Positions 15,006 to 18,928 of a stretch of DNA of 18,928 nucleotides are shown here, piece by piece (within the stretch, counting starts at the first letter, position 1; the number at the start of each line of letters is the position of its first letter). The DNA comes from an uncultured Alphaproteobacteria bacterium. Its GTDB lineage: Bacteria; Pseudomonadota; Alphaproteobacteria; Caulobacterales; Hyphomonadaceae. The stretch lies in assembly GCA_903831485.1 (NCBI GenBank), contig CAIKXW010000087.1, positions 1 through 18,928 on the forward strand, written 5' to 3'. The notes under the pieces are model-generated. The model ran no database searches and was not told where the DNA came from. It saw only the letters and a program-made list of their open reading frames with translations. A program made the translations under genes and the position numbers.

Positions 15006-16358
15006 CTACTCCTTCAGGGCGGCGTCGAAGAAAGCGACAACCTTCGGCCAGTTGTCCCTCCAGGCAGCCATGTTCGCTTCGCCTGTCCCGCCCAGCATCT
15101 CGCTGACAGGGGCCCGCGCCATTGAAGCAGCATTGTCCGACGACGGGTCGCCCATGAAGACCATATGTCCCGCCGCGTCATAGCTGAGGTGTTGAACCTG
15201 ATGCTTGAAGTTGTTTTCCTTCAGCCGTGCTACCACACGCTCGCCCATCTCGAACGACGGCCACAGCGCATCGGCCTTGCCTGAGACCAGCAGCACCGGA
15301 CCGTTGGTTCTTTCGACCGGGATGATCGTCTCGGCGCGTTGGGTCGCCTGAACAAGGACGTTCTCGAACATCGGTTTCATCGGGCGGCCGGGTCGATAGG
15401 CCATGCCGTCCGGCGTTACAAAGGGCAGGGCTTTCCCACCGACCGTCCAGGCCGCGCCCATGTTCATCGGGTTCGAGAAGTTGAGTCCCTGCCACACGAT
15501 TCCAGAGGGGGCGAATGCGGCCGCGGCCCTGATATCGTTTCGCCGCGACGCCAGGAGCAGCGCAGCCTCGGACCCGCGCGAGCCCCCAATCACGCCGATT
15601 GCGCCGGGGTCGATGCCCGGCTGCGCCTTGAGCCAGTCAACGGCAGAATCGAAGTATTCGAGAGGTATGTTTTCCAGCGTCTGCGGCAGCCCCTCTTCCC
15701 GGAAGTAAGCAAGCGCGAGCACGGCATAGCCATGACGTGCGAAGCCAGCGCCCACCCCGCTCGCCGCCGCGATGCCGCCCTCCGACCCGCCGAGTACGAT
15801 CAGGGCGGGCGCCCGTCGCGTTCCTTCCGGGCGATAAAGTATCCCGTTGAGGCCGCCAGTGCGCACATCCTCACGGGTTGCGCCGTCCGCAGCAGGCGCA
15901 CCGCGCGCCGCCGCCCTGGACGGCTGCGGCGCCGAGGCTGCACCGGGAATCCGCTGCAGCGTTACAACGGCCGCCGTGTCGCCCGCCACGGCGATCGACG
16001 CTGACTCAAAAGTCACGGGCCATGACGCATCATTCCCGAACGCATAGCCTTCGGCCGGCATGTTCATCTGCATGTCGCCGTTCTCGTCGTGGAAGGCCTG
16101 AATGGCGTAGCGGCCAGGCGCGACGCCTTCGAAGGTGACGGTTGTGGCGCCCGCTTTCGCATCGGCCATTCCACTGTGGGTCATGCAAGCGCCTGGGAAA
16201 GGCGCCTTGGGATCACCGCACAACGTCGCGAGCACGCTGCCCTTGGACGCCGGGATGTCATCGATGGTCAGTGTTACCGTAGATGTCTGGGCGAAAGCGG
16301 GGAGGGTAGCGGCGCCTGCAAGTACGGCGCAGGCGATGGCAATCATTCGGCGCGTCAT
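15006..16358 (-). CDS. Exported DUF2141 / BAAT_C-type alpha/beta hydrolase fusion
   Basis: The 450-residue exported protein has a signal peptide (1-23, cleavage after AFA), a DUF2141 domain (about 25-135, with FEGVAPGRYAIQAFHDENGD), an Ala/Pro linker (about 140-160) and an acyl-CoA thioesterase/BAAT C-terminal hydrolase domain (about 170-450). Triad residues are Ser260 in GGSRG, Asp363 in GKADALWPS and His398 in AAGHMVF; GGSEGG (190-195) is the oxyanion turn and YAVLALAYF is a family block. It should be a periplasmic esterase or thioesterase of unknown substrate. ATG 16358 has AGGAG seven bases upstream; the frame stays open to 16619 but crosses the promoter and palindrome. First gene of the operon with 15001-14426 and 14423-14127. 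Confidence 0.88.
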   Translation of the reverse strand: MTRRMIAIACAVLAGAATLPAFAQTSTVTLTIDDIPASKGSVLATLCGDPKAPFPGACMTHSGMADAKAGATTVTFEGVAPGRYAIQAFHDENGDMQMNMPAEGYAFGNDASWPVTFESASIAVAGDTAAVVTLQRIPGAASAPQPSRAAARGAPAADGATREDVRTGGLNGILYRPEGTRRAPALIVLGGSEGGIAAASGVGAGFARHGYAVLALAYFREEGLPQTLENIPLEYFDSAVDWLKAQPGIDPGAIGVIGGSRGSEAALLLASRRNDIRAAAAFAPSGIVWQGLNFSNPMNMGAAWTVGGKALPFVTPDGMAYRPGRPMKPMFENVLVQATQRAETIIPVERTNGPVLLVSGKADALWPSFEMGERVVARLKENNFKHQVQHLSYDAAGHMVFMGDPSSDNAASMARAPVSEMLGGTGEANMAAWRDNWPKVVAFFDAALKE

Positions 16359-16381
16359 GGTCGCTCTCCTGTGCATGGAGA

Positions 16382-16402
16382 GTACTTTGTACAACAAAGT
16401 AC
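16382..16402. promoter_or_regulatory. Perfect palindromic operator of the hydrolase operon
   Basis: GTACTTTGT (16382-16390) and ACAAAGTAC (16394-16402) are exact inverted repeats of nine bases separated by ACA. It is AT-rich within GC-rich DNA and occupies the spacer and -10 region of the promoter. A dimeric repressor bound here would block RNA polymerase. The winged-helix regulator encoded at the end of the same operon is the likely ligand. Confidence 0.8.
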
Positions 16403-16412
16403 ATTGTGTCAA
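16386..16412 (-). promoter_or_regulatory. Promoter of the hydrolase operon
   Basis: On the minus strand a consensus -35 TTGACA (16412-16407) is followed after 15 bases by TACAAA (16391-16386). Transcription would start near 16380, giving a leader of about 22 bases that contains the AGGAG ribosome site of the hydrolase gene. The palindrome lies between and over the elements. Confidence 0.6.
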
Positions 16413-16484
16413 TCGGCCTCCCGAGGCCCCGGTTTGCTGGCCTGGGGCGTGAGCATCGGGACAGCGAACAGAGCGCCAGGGATC

Positions 16485-16778
16485 CTCGTCGAATGCGAAT
16501 GCCGGCGATTCGCCTGACGCAAAGGCATCCACTCCACGCTCAAGAGGGGGAAGCCATTCGGCGCCGGACACTTCCAGGCCCTCGTAAAGGAAGACGCAGG
16601 TCGCGAACTTCACATCCAAGAAGGACGCGTATCAAACACGCGGGCCGCCGAAGATTACACGGCCGCCGAGCTCGAGATTTGGCCAGCTGGCGTTGTCTTC
16701 CACCGTCACGAGCTTTTCGCTGATCGGACCGCTGAGAGCCTGCATGAGCTGCTTACCTGGAGTTTTCGGTGAGCGCAT
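16485..16778 (-). pseudogene. Possible broken gene with an in-frame TGA
   Basis: From ATG 16778 the minus strand encodes MRSPKTPGKQLMQALSG...DNASWPNLELGGRVIFGGPRV, then TGA at 16634-16632. The same frame continues with convincing protein-like sequence (YASFLDVKFATCVFLYEGLE, then VSGAEWLPPLERGVDAFASG) and coding-like codon use to about 16485, before merging with the promoter region of the hydrolase operon. This looks like one gene interrupted by a stop, its C-terminal end lost, or two short ORFs by chance. No family is recognised. The ribosome site AGGAG is about 14 bases from the ATG, too far to be convincing. Confidence 0.4.
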
Positions 16779-16887
16779 GATGTTCGTATAGGCTCCTGCG
16801 CGTCGTGCTCGACGCCGGCGCAGCCGCCGCACATGGTTCCGGGACGCGTCAGTGCGACCGTATTGATGCGGTTGACGCCAAAAGCGA

Positions 16888-16926
16888 AAGGGCCCCAGCG
16901 ACCGACTACCGGTCACTGGGGCCCTT
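16888..16926 (-). terminator. Terminator of the cytochrome bc1 operon
   Basis: A 17-base-pair stem (16888-16904 with 16910-16926, one C/A mismatch) with a 5-base loop lies 30 bases after the petC stop. On the minus strand it is followed by a T-rich stretch (TTTCGCTTTT); on the plus strand by TTGTTCTTCTT, so it can act in both directions. Confidence 0.85.
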
Positions 16927-16955
16927 GTTCTTCTTCCAGCCAATCCAGCCGAAGA

Positions 16956-18023
16956 TCAGTGTTCGACGTTCCGCCACAGGCGCTTGTAGGACAGGAACAC
17001 CAGCAGGGCGAGAAGGAGCAGGTAGGGGATCACCGCTGAGCCCATCTGTTTGCGGGCCACGGCTTTCGGATCGCCTGCCCAGGCCAGGAACACGGCCACA
17101 TCGTGCGCCATCTGTTCCTGCGTGCTCGCCGTGCCGTCATCGAAGGTGACTTCGGCAAACTCCAGCGGCCACGCCATGGCAAGGAAGCCGCCGGGCGGCT
17201 TGTGGCGCGGGTCGCCCGACCAGCTGGCCGTCGTGTCACCGGGGAAGTAGGCGTTGTAGTGCTGGCCCGGCGCCACGGTGAGACCTGCTGGCGGCGTGGT
17301 GTAGCCCATCAGCAGCGAATAGATGTAGCCGGCGCCGCCATGGCGGGCCTTCGTGATTACCGAGAGGTCCGGCGGCAGTGCACCGCCATTGCCTGCGCGC
17401 GCCGCGATGTCGTTCGCGAACGGCCCAAGAATCCGGTCAGACGTCTTCGCCGGCATCATAACCTGATCGCCGGAGTCAGGATCGGTCGTGGGGATCTGGT
17501 TGGTGAAGGTCGCCGCGATCTGTTTCACGACCGGGTTGTCGTTCGGGTTGGGATAGCGCGGGTCGTAGAACGGCCCGCCCTGTTCGCCGAGGTTTCGGAA
17601 CGACAGCAGCTTCATGCCATGGCAGACCGAGCACACTTCCGAATAGATCTTGAAGCCGCGTTGCAGCTGGTTCTGGTCGAACGTCCCGAAATAACCGTCA
17701 TGCGGCCAGCCGCCGGCAGGCTCGAGCAGTTCATGGCCGCCGCCAGCTGCGTGAGCTTCGCCGCCTGCACCCTCTTCTCCGCCATGACCACCAGAGGCGT
17801 CAGCGGCAGGAGGAACAACGACAGGTTGGGCAGGCGCAACTTCGGTGGTTGGCGCGGGGATGGTTGTCGTGGGCGTGTCGGTCGGGGCCGGCTGGGCATC
17901 GGCCGGCGCAGCGGGTTGATCAGCCGCCGGAGCCGTTGCGGGCTGCTGAGCAAAAGCTGAAATCCCGAAGGCTGCGAGCGAAGTTGCGAGGAGGCCGGCG
18001 AGGGCGAGTTTGGCGAAGCGCAT
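16956..18023 (-). CDS. petC: Cytochrome c1 (bc1 complex)
   Basis: The 355-residue cytochrome c1 receives electrons from the Rieske protein and passes them to cytochrome c on the periplasmic side. It has a signal peptide (1-25, cleavage after AFA), a long Ala/Pro/Thr-rich then Gly/His/Glu-rich linker (about 27-100), the haem site Cys131-Ser-Val-Cys134-His135, the probable axial Met283 in AMAWPL, and a C-terminal anchor helix (about 330-346) ending KRLWRNVEH. An extended low-complexity N-terminus is known from Paracoccus c1. The ATG at 18023 follows GGGAGAG; the frame open to 18113 overlaps petB. It is ten bases after petB. Confidence 0.95.
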   Translation of the reverse strand: MRFAKLALAGLLATSLAAFGISAFAQQPATAPAADQPAAPADAQPAPTDTPTTTIPAPTTEVAPAQPVVVPPAADASGGHGGEEGAGGEAHAAGGGHELLEPAGGWPHDGYFGTFDQNQLQRGFKIYSEVCSVCHGMKLLSFRNLGEQGGPFYDPRYPNPNDNPVVKQIAATFTNQIPTTDPDSGDQVMMPAKTSDRILGPFANDIAARAGNGGALPPDLSVITKARHGGAGYIYSLLMGYTTPPAGLTVAPGQHYNAYFPGDTTASWSGDPRHKPPGGFLAMAWPLEFAEVTFDDGTASTQEQMAHDVAVFLAWAGDPKAVARKQMGSAVIPYLLLLALLVFLSYKRLWRNVEH

Positions 18024-18033
18024 GTGTCTCTCC

Positions 18034-18928
18034 CTATTCCGCGGCCACAGAAGCAGCGCCCGGCGCAGTCGAAGCCGGAGCGACATGCCTATTCCCACGC
18101 ACGCTGTCCGCAATCGATGGCGGCCGCGCCTTCGGCTTCTCGACGATGCCGAGCACCGGCAGGATCACGAGAAAATACAGGAAGTAGTAGGCCCCGAGGA
18201 GCTGCGAGAGCCACAGCCACTTGAAGCCTTCTTCCTGGATCGCGATGCTCGCGCCGGCCGAAGCAGGCAGGCTCGCCTGGAAGGCGGTGGCGTCGCCGTA
18301 CTCGGCGTATTTCGGCGAGACCTTGGCGGCGCCATTGGTGTCAACATAGTTCACGACGAGGCCGTCTGACCATTTGAAGACCAGCTTGTCCGGGTCGTTC
18401 GCGCCGCAGAAACCGAGACCGATCGCGGACACGACGAACAACACGAAGAACTGCTGTCCCATGGGACGGTAGCGCATCGAGCGGACCTTCGAGGTGTCCA
18501 GCCAGGGCACGACGAACAGGATCAGGATCGAGCCGAACATCGCGAACACGCCGAGCAGCTTGGCTTCGATCGGGCCGATGTCGAACGTGATGGCGCGCAG
18601 GATCGCGTAGAACGGCAGCAGGTACCATTCCGGCACGATGTGCGCCGGTGTCACCAGCGGGTTCGCCTCGATCGAGTTGTCGGCGTGGCCGAGCGCGTTA
18701 GGCGCAAAGAAGACGAAGTAGGCGAACACCAGCAGGAACAGCAGGATCGCGAAGCCGTCCTTCACCGTGTAGTATGGGTGGAAAGGAACCGTGTCCTTCT
18801 TGACGTCCTTCACCGACACGCCGGTCGGGTTGTTATTGCCCGGTACGTGCAGCGCCCAGATGTGCAGGACCACGATGCCCGCAATCACGAACGGCAGCAG
18901 GTAGTGCAGCGAGAAGAACCGGTTCAGC
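18034..18928 (-). CDS. petB: Cytochrome b (bc1 complex), N-terminal part outside the window
   Basis: The last 298 residues or so are present, beginning in helix D ([13 protein letters not shown]). The two helix-D haem ligands are the His of SLHYLLPF and the His 14 residues later in VLHIWALH. The Qo-site motif PEWY is intact ([14 protein letters not shown]), and [14 protein letters not shown] and the final helices ([18 protein letters not shown]) are typical. The segment between the helix starting QQFFVLFVV and the one starting [10 protein letters not shown] is about 60 residues, longer than in textbook alphaproteobacterial cytochrome b. petA is expected further right. Stop TAG at 18034-18036. 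Confidence 0.95.
   Translation of the reverse strand, partial: LNRFFSLHYLLPFVIAGIVVLHIWALHVPGNNNPTGVSVKDVKKDTVPFHPYYTVKDGFAILLFLLVFAYFVFFAPNALGHADNSIEANPLVTPAHIVPEWYLLPFYAILRAITFDIGPIEAKLLGVFAMFGSILILFVVPWLDTSKVRSMRYRPMGQQFFVLFVVSAIGLGFCGANDPDKLVFKWSDGLVVNYVDTNGAAKVSPKYAEYGDATAFQASLPASAGASIAIQEEGFKWLWLSQLLGAYYFLYFLVILPVLGIVEKPKARPPSIADSVRGNRHVAPASTAPGAASVAAE

Noticed and set aside
16359..16484. N-terminal extension of the DUF2141 hydrolase to 16619
   Set aside because: It runs through the -35 element and the palindrome; the signal peptide and AGGAG site define the start at 16358.
17103..17960. 285-residue plus-strand frame opposite petC
   Set aside because: It lies wholly within cytochrome c1, shows no known motif and follows the codon bias of the real gene as a shadow.

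Overview
The window is high-GC, gene-dense chromosomal DNA of an alphaproteobacterium, most likely of the order Caulobacterales in the wide sense (Caulobacteraceae, Hyphomonadaceae, Maricaulaceae). The main evidence is a recognisable SpmX: a phage-lysozyme-like domain, a Pro/Ala/Glu-rich middle and two C-terminal membrane helices. Several putative promoters also resemble the Caulobacter housekeeping pattern (TTGACGS, 10-14 bases, GCTANAWC), and the petBC genes are of alphaproteobacterial type. I see no phage, insertion sequence, CRISPR array or other mobile element.

Layout, left to right. A 5'-truncated tRNA-Leu(GAG) is followed by mgtE (Mg2+ transporter), spmX with a sigma-54-type promoter, and ivd (isovaleryl-CoA dehydrogenase, leucine breakdown). 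Next come two exported proteins, an alpha/beta hydrolase and a YCII-domain protein, then about 300 bases with decayed YCII-like coding sequence. On the minus strand follow a 43-residue small exported or membrane ORF and a SAM methyltransferase. Then on the plus strand: ndk, a GNAT acetyltransferase with no ordinary start codon, a lipoprotein, and an enoyl-CoA hydratase/isomerase. A strong terminator separates this last gene from efp on the minus strand.

The centre holds a complete elongation factor P system. efp (minus) is divergent from epmA (EF-P lysyltransferase), an uncharacterised lipoprotein, and epmB (lysine 2,3-aminomutase family). EpmB makes beta-lysine, EpmA attaches it to a conserved lysine of EF-P, and modified EF-P relieves ribosome stalling at polyproline. 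The host encodes proline-rich proteins here, such as the SpmX linker and the cytochrome c1 linker.

Downstream are two overlapping genes for a degenerate receiver protein and a degenerate HPt-like protein that lacks the phosphoryl histidine. A convergent three-gene operon on the minus strand follows: an exported DUF2141-BAAT_C hydrolase, a six-helix membrane protein and a small winged-helix regulator. A perfect 9+3+9 palindrome sits on its promoter, so it reads as a self-regulated unit. Upstream of it is a possible broken gene with an in-frame TGA. The window ends in the cytochrome bc1 operon (petB partial, petC, terminator), which would continue to the right towards petA.

The most interesting items are the receiver/pseudo-HPt pair, the palindrome-controlled hydrolase operon, the conserved sigma-54 control and inactivated active site of SpmX, and the missing GNAT start codon.
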